From Harmothoe impar (Eukaryota > Annelida > Polychaeta > Phyllodocida > Polynoidae), in assembly GCA_947462335.1 (NCBI GenBank), contig OX381704.1, positions 123,366,004 to 123,430,003 of the forward strand: a stretch of DNA of 64,000 nt. Direction: 5' to 3'. Of this stretch, positions 48,608-63,500 are shown piece by piece (within the stretch, counting starts at the first letter, position 1; every line of letters begins with the position of its first letter). The notes below the pieces were generated by a model that had not been told where the DNA came from, ran no database searches, and saw only the letters and a list, made by a program, of their open reading frames with translations. A program made the position numbers and the translations under genes.

Positions 48608-51477
48608 CTGCAACAAATATAACACATACATGACACACACCACACCTTACCTACAACAGACATTTTACTCACAAGCTAAAATGTGTGAGATAATTTACGT
48701 TTTTTATGGCCAAAATTGACATTTCATTGGTTAAGAGTTAATTGATCTTTAAACATTATAAACGAAGTCATTTTTCTACCACTGCATTGCTGGCACTATT
48801 AGCTTTAATTTGGTACCAAATATGAAGCTTTTTGTCCATTTCTATTACGTGTAATTTCCTAAGAAACGCACAAGCTGTATAAACAAGATAGACACGGGAG
48901 ATTCCCCTAGTAGCAAACACACTGTGGCCCCGGACGGGGCCAGACTGTGTTTGCAAGTCTGGCCCGGCGTGGGCTAACCGACGGGCTCCCGTCGGTTTAG
49001 GGCACTGGGCTTTGGTCTGGCCCCGTGCGGGCTTCCCATGTTGGACGCAGATCGGGTTTTGGACGGGAAGCCCGCTTTGGGCTCAGATCAGTTTTTGGAC
49101 GGGCTTCCCACTTTGGGCTCAGATTGGTTTTTGGACAGGCTGAAAGTGGGTTCAGATCGGTTTTTGGATGGGTTGAAAGCGGGCTCAGATCGGTTTTTGG
49201 ACGGGTTGAAAGCGGGCTCAGATCGGATAATTATGGGTTTTTAGAATCTATTCAATCATTCTCCAATGATTTCTTGTATTTGTTGAACCAGATATCCTAG
49301 GTCCCAAGGCATAATCATACTCTTCCTACCCAATAATGGAAGTATCAAGCAGGCCTATTATCATCAGGTTTGAGCCACATGTAGCATAGACAAGTGTCTA
49401 TGGTGCACATTGGCCTTCGAAGCCATAGTTCATACCTACATGGGGCACATGAGTCTTATATTAAGCAGATTGTAATGCCACAGAAATAGTGTTTACACTG
49501 GATAGCTGCTTAGAGAACCTCCTTTTCATCAATCAAATATATAGTCTATCATATTTCCAAACTGTGAGAACATCTATTTATTGTTTCCTATTCTACATCA
49601 CTTTAACATTTTATTGTAGTATTATCTAATGTCAATTTCATCTGGTTTTGTTGGAAAACTCTAGATATTGTATAGTAGTGACATCTGGTGTCAATCATCA
49701 GAAATACTAGACCAGTTGCCCTGTCCAAACCCAACCTCAGCCCTCATCGGCCCGGAGTGGGCTAACCGATGGGCGCCCGTTGGTTTAGGGCACTGGGTTT
49801 TGGTATGGCCCCAAGTGGGCTGCCCGAATTGGCCTCAGAATTGGCCTCAGAACGGGTTTCCTGTCATCTGGCCAACATGAACCCAAAGCGGGTAGCCCTC
49901 TTTGAAACTGATCTGAGCCCAAATCGGGCAGCCCGCTTTGAAACTGATCTGAGCCCAAAATGGGCAGCCCGATCGGGGCCACACTTCAGCCTAGCCATCT
50001 GCCCAACATGAAACCCAGCTCAGTTTTGCCCGACTTCAAACAGCAAATCCGAGCTAAAACCAAATTGGCCCCATGCGGGCTTGCTACTAGGGTCTCGAGA
50101 ATAGTGAACTTTCCTAATGACATGTTCAATGGTGATGTGTATTTCCTGAGTTTTACTCGTGCAAATAACCAGAAATTCCACAAATAGATTGATGATGTGT
50201 ATTTCCCGGGTTTCAAGAAATGACAGGGAATATGACACAAGAAAATTTCAAAAAATGTTCCAAAAAATTCTGAAATTCTCAAGTTATGTCACGAGAATGG
50301 CACAGGTTTTGCAGGGTATTGAATTGTTTAATCATATGTGAAATATCATCAGTTACATCATAGTCATCAAATATATATCATGTCAAATATTAAGGAGTTT
50401 CCTGGAATAGACATAAATTATATAGAATAGATATAAATTGAATTAAATAAGTAGAGAAAATATTTCATATGGGGAGATTTTACTCACTTTGTGGTTGGGG
50501 GCTGGTGATACATATGGATGTCTACTTACTCTGAGGCTGGGGGTTGGTGATCCTCTCGTGGAACTCTGCGCTGTCCCAGTCAAAGTCTCCACACGTGGGG
50601 AATCCGCGTGGTACGGGCGGCATGTCCGACACCTCCCCCACCTTCAGTACCAGCGTCATGCCCATCTCTGAGTGCAGGTCCATGTGGCAATGTAGCAGCC
50701 AGTAACCTATAGGAGACAACAGGATATTATATACACACACACACAGACATATAAACAGTATAGTATACAGACACACACACACAGACACACACAGACACAC
50801 ACACACAGAGGCCCATCTCTGAGTGCAGGTCCATGTGGCAATGCAGCAACCAGTAACCTACACACAATAAGACACATATACATTATAGTATACACAGACA
50901 CACACACACATACACACACACAGGTCCATGTGGCAATGCAGCAACCAGTAACCTACACACAATAAGACACATATACAGTATAGTATACACAGACACACAC
51001 AAACACAGGCCCATCTCTGAGTGCAGGTCCATGTGGCAACGCAGAAGTGTGTGGGTGTGAGTATGTATACGTCATGTGTTCGGTGGAAGGTGGAAAATGT
51101 TAGGGAGGCCCAGCTCCCAAAACCCGAGGGGTATTTATTGGAGTGAGTATGAATGGGGTGGTAAGGACGCAGGCCCAAGGAAATTGTTTGAAAAATATTA
51201 TATTATCCATTGAAAATCCTTGAACTTTACGTTTAAACTGATGTGGTCTGAGTTTGAGGTTGTCTTTCAGAAAAATGTATTTCACATTGACATTGGTGTA
51301 TTCTAGGGTATTCTTGATCTACAAAGTCATTGTTTGCCAACAAGTTGGGGGCCAAAACATACTTAGGCCCCCAGGCCCCCCTGTTCCACCGCCACTGAGG
51401 TGTAGTCATACAAAGCCCTACCTGGGTTTTTGGCCTTGAAGTGTATTACCACATACCCCCCGGCAGGCACATTAGCG

Positions 51478-51515
<38 letters not shown>

Positions 51516-54500
51516 GTGTGAGATGTATGTGTATGTATGTGTAGTTACCTACCTGGGTTCTCGGCCTTGAAGCGTATCACCACGTACCCCCCGGCCAGCA
51601 CGTTAACGGTGTATGTGTGTATGTGTGTGTGTATGTGTGTGTGTGTGTGTGTATGTGTATGTATGTGTGTGTGTATGTATGTGTATGTATGTGTAGTTAC
51701 CTACCTGGGTTCTCGGCCTTGAAGCTTATCACCACGTACCCCCCGGCTGGCACGTTAACTGTGTCCTTAGTGATGTACAGTGTATATGTGTGTGTGTGAT
51801 GTGTGTGTGATGTATGTGTGATGTATGTGTGTGCGGTGTGTGTGTTATGTGTGTGTGTGTGTGATGTATGTGTATATGTGTATAGTTATACCTACCTGGG
51901 TTCTCGGCCTTGAAGCTTATCACCACGTACCCCCCTGCCGGCACGTTAACGGTGTCCTTAGTGATGTACAGTATGTGTGTGTGTGATGTGTGTGTTTGTG
52001 TGTGTGTGTTTGCTGATATGTAGTTACCTACCTGGGTTCTCGGCCTTGAAGCGTATCACCACGTACCCCCCGGCCGGCACGTTAACGGTGTGTGTGTGTA
52101 TGTGTGTGTGATGTATGTGTGTATGTATGTATGTGTGTGCGGTGTGTGTGTTATGTGTGTGTGTGTGTGATGTATGTGTATATGTGTATAGTTATACCTA
52201 CCTGGGTTCTCGGCCTTGAAGCGGATCACCACGTACCCCCCGGCCGGCACGTTAACAGTGTCCTTAGTGATGGCTCCCTCTGTGAGGAGACCGGGCACGT
52301 TACCACCCGCCCAGCGAGGGTCCACCCAGCGCGGCGACTTACACCTGGATATATGAGTATATGGATGTATGATACATGAATAATGTTAAATTAAACAGAC
52401 ATACACCTGGAAACATGATGAATGTATGAGACATGATGAACATTAAACAGGCATACAGCTGGAAACATGATGAATGTATGAGACATGATGAACATTAAAC
52501 AGGCATACAGCTGGAAACATGATGAATGTATGAGACATGATGAACATTAAACAGGCATACAGCTGGAAACATGATGAATGTATGAGACATGATGAACATT
52601 AAACAGGCATACAGCTGGAAACATGATGAATGTATGAGACATGATGAACATTAAACAGGCATACAGCTGGAAACATGATGAATGTATGAGACATGAAGAA
52701 CATTAGACAGGCATACAGCTGTGTCAGGGATGCCGTAAAACCTCACGTATAAGCCTAACTCGCGTACTTGCCGCACTTTGTGCTGATCCTATAAACCGCA
52801 CTGGCTTTCAAAACTATTTTTTCTAGCACAAAACATGATTTGTGGAGAGTATAGATTAGTATAGTAAGTGTGCCTCACACGCCGGGGGTGTCCCCACAGG
52901 TGATGTCGGGGGTGTTGGCCACCATCCGGCTGTTATTGTAGGTCGGCCACCCGACCTTCAGCACCTGGAAGACGTGGCCGTGCAGGTGCATCGGGTGACT
53001 CGACCCGCCCGGCGCTGAAAACAACCAATACCATCAGTCAGCTATGGGGCCAGATAACCGCATGACAAAACATATACTTGGTTCTCATCACTAAGCCATG
53101 ACATGTGATGCGGGAGCGTTTTTTGTTCTCTTTTTTTTGCTGAAATCCAAATAGGTAGTGGGATCTAGGCATTCTAAGGAACTTTCACATTTTAATGATG
53201 CAGAAATAAATGATATTAAAATCTGTGGAATTCGCAAAAATATATACAGCATGTGGAAATAAAATGTGTTATAAACCCACAACTTACCGGCGGCTATCTT
53301 GTGTGCGTAGAAGGTGACCTGCACGACGTGTCCGAGTGGGACGTCCAGCTGGTGAGTGCACTTACAGACGTCCTCCCCGCCACACACCTCCTCACTGCAC
53401 AGCACGTCACGCATAGAGCCCGGGTAGATCTGGTAAATAGAGACCACACGTTATATCACACACACATCACACACATCACACACACATCACACACAGCACG
53501 TCCCGCATACTGCCCGGGTAGATCTGGTATATAGAGACCACACGTTACACCAGACACAACACGTCACGCATAGATCCCGGGTAGATCTGGTATATATAAA
53601 CATAAACCACACATTACAAACATAACATACTACACACAGCACGTCACGCATAGAGCCCGGGTATATCTGGTATATAGAGACACACACAACATGCTGACAC
53701 CTTAGTAAATCTTACATAAACAGAAACACACACAGCACGTCTCTCATACTGCCCGGGTATATCTGGTATATACAAACACACACAACATGCTGACACCTTA
53801 GTAAATCTTACATAAACAGAAACACACACAGCACGTCCCACATACTGCCCGGGTATATCTGGTATATACAAACACACACAACATGCTGACTCCTTAGTAA
53901 ATAAGTAAATCTTACATAAACAGAAACACACACAGCACGTCTCTCATACTGCCCGGGTAGGTCTGGTATATATAAACACACACATCATGCTGACTCCTTA
54001 GTAAATAAGTAAATCTTACATAAACAGAAACACACACAGCACGTCTCTCATACTGCCCGGGTAGGTCTGGTATATATAAACACACACATCATGCTGACTC
54101 CTTAGTAAATAAGTAAATCTTACATAAACAGAAACACACACAGCACGTCTCTCATACTGCCCGGGTAGGTCTGGTATATATAAACACACACATCATGCTG
54201 ACTCCTTAGTAAATAAGTAAATCTTACATAAACAGAAACACACACAGCACGTCTCTCATACTGCCCGGGTAGGTCTGGTATATATAAACACACACATCAT
54301 GCTGACTCCTTAGTAAATAAGTAAATCTTACATAAACAGAAACACACACAGCATAGATCCTGGGTAGGTCTAGTATATACAAACATAAATCACACATTAC
54401 AAACATAACATACTACACACAGCACGTCTCTCATACTGAAGTGACTCACCTGGGGAGGTACGGCGTTTATCTCGTGGACGCGCCCGTTGATGGTAGACTT

Positions 54501-57500
54501 GAGGCCGGAGTCGAGCCCCAACATGAGCTCTGTGAAGCCGGTGCCGTCGGTCGTCTTGAGGCTGGGCTGCGGGACGGGTGTACGCAGCGCCATGAGCGGC
54601 ACACACGTGATGCTGGTACTCGGGTGGTGCTCCCTGGTAGAGGCAGACATATTCAAGTATGTATATAGTGTACAGTCATCCTGAACTCAACTTGCATTAT
54701 ATCCTTTTAAAATTGTCATTCAGTTGGGCCCATTCCACCTAGGAATGTAGTGGGACACATCTCTTCCATTAATTATCCAGAAGACAACTTTCACCCAGCA
54801 TAATGTCACAAATGGATTTGCACTTTCAGAGTATGGTGAGACAATATATACTGGCAAATAGTCCACAAATACAAACTTGTGTCAAGAAAATGAAGAATTG
54901 GTAAGTTTCTACTAGTTTCTGCAATCTCCCCCCCCCCCCCCCTTTAAGAGGGGTCCAAATTTGTTGGTCCCCCCTTCAAGGGGTTAATTTTGTTTTACTC
55001 CCCTCCAAACCAATCGACCCCCTGTTGTTAAAGCATCACCAACATGTAAGAAAATAGATCCCCTGATGATTTTGACTTGTTTTTGTAAGGAACTTTATTG
55101 GCACAGGAAGAAGTAGTAATACCAATTATTTGATATCAGTTTTGTTGGCACTTGAGTGTGAAAACCATTAAATGGTATTTGGAATAAAAAAGTGTATTTC
55201 CGGATGAAGGTATAATAGTACATGACTAGAGAGTACTGACTTGTACGGACAGTTGAGGTTGACACAGTCCTGCAGCGTACAGTCCCGGGCGGTCGTCTTG
55301 GGCTGACCTTGGGGCACGTGGTCGTAGTGCAGGATGGATAGACCCTGGTCAGGGGACTGCAAGGTACAGGGGTAGGATTAACATGGGTACAGGGGTAGAA
55401 TTAACATAGGTAAAGGGGTAAAATTAACATTTGGAATACCCTAAAGTCTATGAGCTTAACTCCTGTATTAGCAGCACCTAGACTTTGGGCCCATGCTATA
55501 AGCCACACGGGCAATCTGATTATGGCACCTTTTAACAGTAGCAAAAATTTGCGTATAAGCCGCAAAGCTGACTCACTAACTAGCTGCAGCTTCCATTTGA
55601 GGTTTTACAGTATACGCCTAACCAATATCTTAACTATTACTTATTCATGGGATTGTTTAAATACTTTACATCATGTCTATGATTTTTTCACATTGAAAAA
55701 CAGCACTGTGGCACAGTTTTATAACTTTCTGTATTGCTATTTTCATCTCATTCAGAAGTTTGCTTACCTCGTCAGGGCCTGTATGCTCCAAGGTGGTGAC
55801 GCGGATCCAGTAGTTGCCGGCCGCTGTGGGATCGTCCGCTTGTACCTGGCAGGTAAGAGGCAGGGTTCATGTTTAAGTCATCAGGATGCTGTTGGGGTAC
55901 CTAGATCTGGGGGTACCGACATGAGGGGGTTTACGTGTCTGTATTCTAACCATATATACAGTTAAATTCATGACACTCACTACATACTTAGTTCTGTTTC
56001 TCTGGAATTACAAAGAGCAATTCATGTAGGAAAGAGTGAATGGTCTGCTTTTGGAAACAGTTGACCAATGAGAAGCCAGGGATAGGTCCAACCCCTTTTG
56101 TGTGATTTGTGACAATCAGTCTGTTATGTGTTTATAAAACAGGTACATGAAATCAAGGCAATTGTTACCTGTGCATATAATGTTGAGACTCAATCATATT
56201 GAGTAGGTAACTAATAATACTCCAGGGGCGCTATTGTCAGCCTGCCTGTTATCAGCCTGGTCAGCCAATGCTGCTTTGTAGCTAGAGTCCCAGACTAGTT
56301 ACAGGCAAAAGGCATAAAAATCTGGAGACCAGTACATATAAATATGTTTTAAATAATACCTGTACAGATAAATATGTTTTGAATATACCAGTACAAATAA
56401 ACATGTTTTAAATAGTACCAGTACAAATAAACATGTTTTAAATAATACCTGTACAGATAAGGCTGTATCTCATGACCTTGGGACAATGTTTTTGTCTCTG
56501 ATCGGGTGCCGTCTCTGACCGGGTGCCGTCTCTGACCGGCTGCCGTCTCTGACCAGGTGTCAAAAAAAGGTGTTTTAAAAGGAATTATACTCATATTATA
56601 AGGATTTGGAAAAACGTTATGGCAGTTGTTATATAATCATAGTTATAATTATAATTAGCCTCCTGCTGCTAGTATTTTGACCTTATCAAGCCAAGCCGGT
56701 CAGAGACGGCACCCGGTCAGAGACGGCACCTGGTCAGAGACGGCACCCGGTCAGAGACAAAAACATTGTCCCAAGGTCGTGAGACACAGCCATAAACATG
56801 TTTTAAATAGTACCAGTACAGTTAAATATATTTTGAATATAGCATTAGATCTGAATGTAAAGTTACCCAGAAGTCAAAACGCTCGCCGGCGGCTATGATG
56901 AGGTTGTGGACGGAGGTGGAGGAGACGGGAGCCCCGTCTGAGGATATCACGTGCAGCACATGCTCGTCTACTGACACACTGAACGGCATCTGTAGACCTG
57001 CGTAAGGAAACATGGTTTAGATATATAGTGTGGTATATCTGCAGACCTGGGTAAAACATGGTTTAGATATATAGTGTGGTATATCTGCAGACCTGCGTAA
57101 AACATGGTTTAGATATATAGTGTGCTATATCTGCAGACCTGGGTAAAACATGGTTTAGATATATAGTGTGCTAAATCTGCAGACCTGCGTAAAACATGGT
57201 TTAGATATATAGTGTGCTATATCTGCAGACCTGCGTAAAACATGGTTTAGATATATAGTGTCTTATATCTGCAGACCTGCGTAAACATGGTTTAGATATA
57301 TAGTGTGCTATATCTGCAGACCTGCGTAAACATGGTTTAGATATATAGTGTGCTATATCTGCAGACCTGATATGGTTTAGATATATAGTGTGTTATATCT
57401 ACAGACCTGGGTAAACATGGTTTAGATATATAGTGTGCTATATCTGCAGACCTGGGTAAAACATGGTTTAGATGTATAGTGTGCTATATCTGCAGACCTG

Positions 57501-60500
57501 GGTAAAACATGGCTTAGATAAATGGTGGAATTTGTTGTATCTATCCAGCAGTAGTTGTGTATCTAGACATGTAATGACTGGGAATTGCTGGTCTATTTTG
57601 CAGAATAATATCCTTTTTATTTTGAAGTGACACCCTTTTTGGCATGCAATAATGCTTGCAATTTATCAAATATCAAAATGTTTTATCCTGAAATATGAAA
57701 AACTATAAATAACACAATCTTCTTCAATAAATAAACTATGCGCTTATCATGTTAAATATAACGGTATACATTAAGTTATTTTAAACCCCACAGACCTGCA
57801 TTGACGAGCCGGAAGCGGAAGCGGCCTCCCTTCTGTACAGTGAACACCTCCAGGGGCAGGGTGGGGATCTTAGACTGTCCGGTCGTCTTGTTGTACCGGT
57901 GTCCTGCAGTACAATATTTATATACATGAATGTAAGTTAGGGGCAGGGTGGGGATCTTAGACTGTCCGGTCGTCTTGTTGTACCGGTGCCCTGCAGTACA
58001 ATATTTATATACATGAATGTAAGTTAGGGGCAGGGTGGGGATCTTAGACTGTCCGGTCGTCTTGTTGTACCGGTGCCCTGCAGTACAGTATGTATATACA
58101 TGAATGTAGGTTCGGGGCTGGGGGGGGGGTATGCAGTATAGTATGTATATTTAATTGTTTTGAGATACAAGATTTACTATGTTTAAGTATAGGAAGGGCC
58201 ATATTCAATGACACCCATTGAATACAATTTGGCCATATTCAATGGGCTAATAAAATGCCATTTCCTTCAATAAATGGCTTCGAAATCAAAAGATAAATGC
58301 AAATACCAACTGCATTGATAGTAATGATAGCCTTCTAATGTATTTCATGATTGGGGGTTGGGGCTATATACAACTCAGCCTGTGGCTTCGTGGGATATGT
58401 CCCAAGCCCACACTCGTGAAATACAGCACAGGTGTATCAATGGGCGTTGGCATTTGTCTATATACATACATTTGTAACTCAGCAGCATTCCATTGATGCA
58501 TCATGCCATGGCATAACCATTTCTAAAGTTTGATATGTAGAGATTAATGTCAACATTACCTTTCCCGTTGATGAGGATGGATTCAAAAGGCACCCAGTTA
58601 GCGAAGGAGCCATCCACCATCATCAGAGTCTCCTTACAGGTCTCCGTCTCAAAGCCCCCCGCGAAGCTGCAACAAGACAAACATAAGGTCACATCAATCT
58701 GTGAACCCCCCCCCCCCCAGAGAAGCTGCACCAAGACAAACATAAGGTCACATCAATCTGTGAACCCCCCCCCCCCCAGAGAAGCTGCAACAGACAGAGG
58801 GTCAGGTGAGTAACAGTCAGTGCTAAATCATTATAAATCTCATAATGTGATCCCCTAAGTTTTTCGGGGTTCTTCAAGGATAGCTTTTGTGTAAAGCCCC
58901 TTTGGACGAGTGGTCCAAAACATGCATCTTGTGTCATAGCTTTGACATATAACAGATTCACTTAAACCAAACTTGGCTGGCAGAACAAAAGACCCCTGTA
59001 CTAAGGATATTGGCTTAGTCATGGGCTGAGTAGACTCATCTATGACTTGTGATCAGCCTGGACTGTCGCCAATATCCTACGTACAGGGGTCTGGCTGTTG
59101 TTTGAATACAGCAATTCCATTCACAGAAATCCCTAGTGCTGGATGTTGACACCAGGTGGCCTCAGTGTTGGCCTTTTGTCCATGTCTGGATGTAAGTTCA
59201 ACTCCCTCTATTACAGCCACCCTTGGGACTTTCTCAAAGTGGCTGTAATAGTGTGGTGGCTGCATTAGACAGGTTACATTTTGTCTTTTTCACAAGTCCC
59301 CCGTACCATTACTATACTAGTTTTATAACCTGGACTCACCCGTATCCGGCCTCCAGGCTCTGGCTGTACTCGTCCGTTGGTTTCTCCGTCCACTCTAGGA
59401 TCATCATGTGGAACTCCCCGTCCATGGTCGGGATCGGGTCAGCACCCTGACAGACACACAGGTACACATGGAGCACAAGGTGAAGGTTGACAGCAGTACT
59501 TAGGCCAAGACTAAAAATAGTTGTGTTCAGGTAACATGGCCCCAAAAAAAATAGGGTAGGGAGGTCGATTTTTTTTTTTTTACCTTTTTTTTTTAAGGAT
59601 TTGGAGACAAAATTCCTCCCATTTTCCTATAATTTTCGGAAAAAAATTAATAATTTTCGGAAAAAATTTATTTCAGTAAAAAAAGAGGTGTTTTTTGGTA
59701 AAAAAAAAAAACACCACAAAAATGCCTTCCAAAAAAGGGCCAAAAATATAGGGTCTCTAGGGATACCTGAACACTACTTCATTTTTTTTGGCCTTAACAA
59801 CACACTATATACTTTGTAATCGACTCTATATCAATATTTGCTTCAAAATTAAATATGACTTTGCATAGAAAATTAAAAGTCAAGAAGAAGATGTATATTT
59901 AGAGAGAGGTCTTCATGAGACCTTATGTAGTGGGTGACCAAAAAATACACATAATGAAAAGTTATTTAGTGAATATTGGAGAGGGTGGGTGGGAAAAACA
60001 AGACACCTCATGTTCCCTGGCACCGCAAGATAATAACAGTTAGTGTGAAGAGTGTGAAGTTGTACCCCTCCTTATCCAACTGCAGTAACTTCATTACTTC
60101 TAAAGTTTTAAGATAATTTGTTGTTGATGACTTACCCGTAGTTTGTTCTCGTCCTGCGGGTTTCTGTCTAGCACGGTGAGGTGTCCCACCATGCCCAGCG
60201 TGCGCTGGTGGCCGATGTGACCGTGGTACCAGTGGGAACCCACCTGGTCCGCCTCAAACCTGTAATACGTAATGTATGTAATATAATGTATGTATGTGTG
60301 TGTGTGTGTATGTCTGTATGTATGTCTGTATGTATGTATGTATGTATGTGTGTATGTGTGTATGTGTGTATGTATGTCTATATGTATGACATACTGGTGG
60401 CCGATGTGGCCGTGGTACCAGTGGGAACCCACCTGGTCAGCCTCAAACCTGTAATACGTAATGTATAACAGTAATGTATATCTACATGTCTACAGTAACA

Positions 60501-63500
60501 GTATGTATGTATGTATGTATGTGTGTGTGTATGTATGTATGTATGTATGTATGTATGTATGTGTGTATGTATGTATGTATGTATGTATGTATGTGTGTAT
60601 GTATGTATGTATGTATGTATGTATGTGTGTATGTATGTATGTGTGGATGTGTGTGTCTACATATATATATACATGTATGATATACTGGTGTATGTAATAT
60701 AATGTATGTGTACATGTCGACATGTATGATATACTGGTGGCAGATGTGGCAACACGTAATGATTTCACCCCTTTCTAGCAAAAACACCTGCACATTTCTA
60801 TGGCTCAAAGGAGTCACTCACATTAAATTTGAACCCGGCTGGGTGGGCCATAATTCTTAGACCCCTATCGTAAGGGGGTGGGACTAACATATTAAAGCGT
60901 GTTCATGCAAAAATCTACCAAACCACCGCCTAACTCACTTGTACTGGAAGGTCTGCCTTGGGGTGATGGGACATTGTGAGACGCCCCCTGCCCCGTCCAT
61001 CCACGGGGAGCCCAACTGAGCCTGTCCGTGCCAGTGCAGCGTGATCACCTCGTTCTCCATCTCGTTTGTCACAAACACCGACACCTGCAGCAAGTACACA
61101 CAGTTCATAACCACACATACAATACACCGTAACTACAGTTCAGCCATACACATCTCCCTGATCACACAGATAATACACAGTAATCCCCATCTCTCTTTTA
61201 AAAACATGTATTACATGTTTTATTTTGATAACTTGGATTATGGATCCGCCTCCAAGATTTTTGGCATTTTGCAAAAAAAAAAAAAGTTTTATTTTATTTT
61301 TTACCTTTCCCCTCTGAGCTTTTTTTGGGAAAATTTTACTTTAAAAAAAAAAGTACATGCTGACCAGCAAAAGGTAGAATGAGGCCTTTCAGATTGGGTA
61401 TATTTCTCAACATATCTTCCTTAGATTACCCAAAAATGAGGTTTTCCTTTTTTTTTTCCTCTGCCCTTCGGGGAATTTTTTGATCCAGCTCCTCCCGTGC
61501 GGCAGCTTTTTTTTGTGTTTTTTTCCTCTGCCCTTCCAAACTGTTGGAGCCAAAAGCCCGTAATCCAAGTTATCAAAATAAGGTGGCCTAAAGATAAAAT
61601 CAAAAAGTGCTGAATCTGATTGTTCGTATCCCTAGCTGAGGGTGAAATCTCAGCTATAATCTCTACGTATCCGCTCAGACAGAGTCAGGGCGGATTAACC
61701 TTGTGTATACTGTACATAGATCTCACTGGTTGCACACAACAGGATAGGAGTGAAATGTATGACTTTAATGTATGGAAGTTCATGGGAAGTATGGAACTTC
61801 ATGTCCCATACTTAATTGTATGGCAAATCATTTGACATTCATGATGACTTCATACATTACAAGGAAAGCACAAAAAGTATGTTTGAAATAGTAGGGGAGA
61901 TAAAGCATTTGTATTTGAACATGTTATAATAAGAAAAGTAGCCACGTATAATTGATTTACTACTTTTCCTTGATTTATTACTTCTATCTATTTGTAGATA
62001 CTTCTTTGGTTACAATGAACCATTACATTTAGTTGTGTGAGGCGCCTAATCTATTTAACAAGAACGTCTGTCATGTGTGCCCCTGTCCCACATTCCCACC
62101 TCACGTTATAAAAAGGCACCTCAAATTGTAATATCCCTAATTAGGTCACATCTTATGACTTTAGCAGTTAATGGTGTTTTTAAGTTCATTGACATTGGGG
62201 GAACAGACATGTGTGGGATTGGGAACCAACTGTCCTTGGGGAGGTACCAAGTGTATCGTGCTTGGGTGGCCCCGGGAAGCGCCCGACAGTGTAGACCTAG
62301 GATTGTATTAGCTATACGTTTGTTTCTATGAGCCATACGTGTGTTTCTTAGAGCCCAAAAAGACTTTATGACAAGGGTGTGTGACCAAAAAGCATTCCTT
62401 GCACTTTGGTGTAACCCTGAACGGTGATTAGAGTCACATCAAATGATTTAAACAGTATGTTCTCACTGCATTGGCATGGCATTGCAACAGCTATTCATGA
62501 TGTACATGTATGACCTATGTAACCAGTTGTTGTAAGCTCCCACGGGTTACATGTTATACATTGACAGGGGTGTGGGCAGGACGACTCTCTGACAAGCCTT
62601 ACCTCTTACTCAAGGAAAATGTCTGTGAACCTTGCTTAGAGTAATTGGGATCAAAAGTCACCCTTTTATCAGGTGAATGTCTCGGCTAAAGGGAATTTGG
62701 TACACTACACTCACCGTCTGTCCCTTGTAAACCACGATGGGCGTCCCTGGGAACCGACTGTTGACGGAGATGATCTTCTTGTAGGAACCGTCCCCGCTCA
62801 GAAACGTCTCAAAGTCTGCAACCAACGGGACTCATTATACACAACGTGTACCGCCAACATCACTCATAAAGCACCGCTATACTTGTACATAGACAATAGA
62901 TAATGAATTATAAAGAAGAAAAACCTATAATATTTGTGACTGCAGAGGGTTTTTTGGCGACCTGGCGACCTGGGCCGTTTTCCAGGCGACTTTTCGACCT
63001 GGGGCAATAATTTAAGCAACCTGGCGACTTTTGCACAAAATTGATTATAGGATAAAGGGTCTAAAAAAACGACCTTGCGGGTCTTAATTTCGGCGACTTT
63101 CCAACCTGAGGGGGGGACCCCTCTGCACCCCCATATTTATGTGGTTAATAATTATTACAGTGGGATTTCCATACTACTTACATTTATATCCTGGATCCCC
63201 CACCACAACTGGCCCCTGGATCCTGGGTCAGCCCCACAACTGGCCCCTGGATCCTGGGTCACTCCCTACAACTGGCCCCTGGATCCTGCACTTAGAAAAT
63301 AAACTTGTCTCCAGACTCTTCAAAGTGACGGTCATAGAATAAACGAGTCAAAAACTTGTCTAAGTGACAAGGAAGCGGGTCTTCTAGCTGGAGATAGCAG
63401 ACCCACTTGGTATGTGCCAGCCCAAAACCCGACATTTGCCAGCTCCAGATTCTATTTGTGGGATGGTAACCTGATACGTTAGACAACTTTTGACTCGTTT

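Noticed and set aside
60490..60660. ORFs of MYVCMYVC or HTYIHTYI type
   Set aside because: (GTAT)n microsatellite translation.
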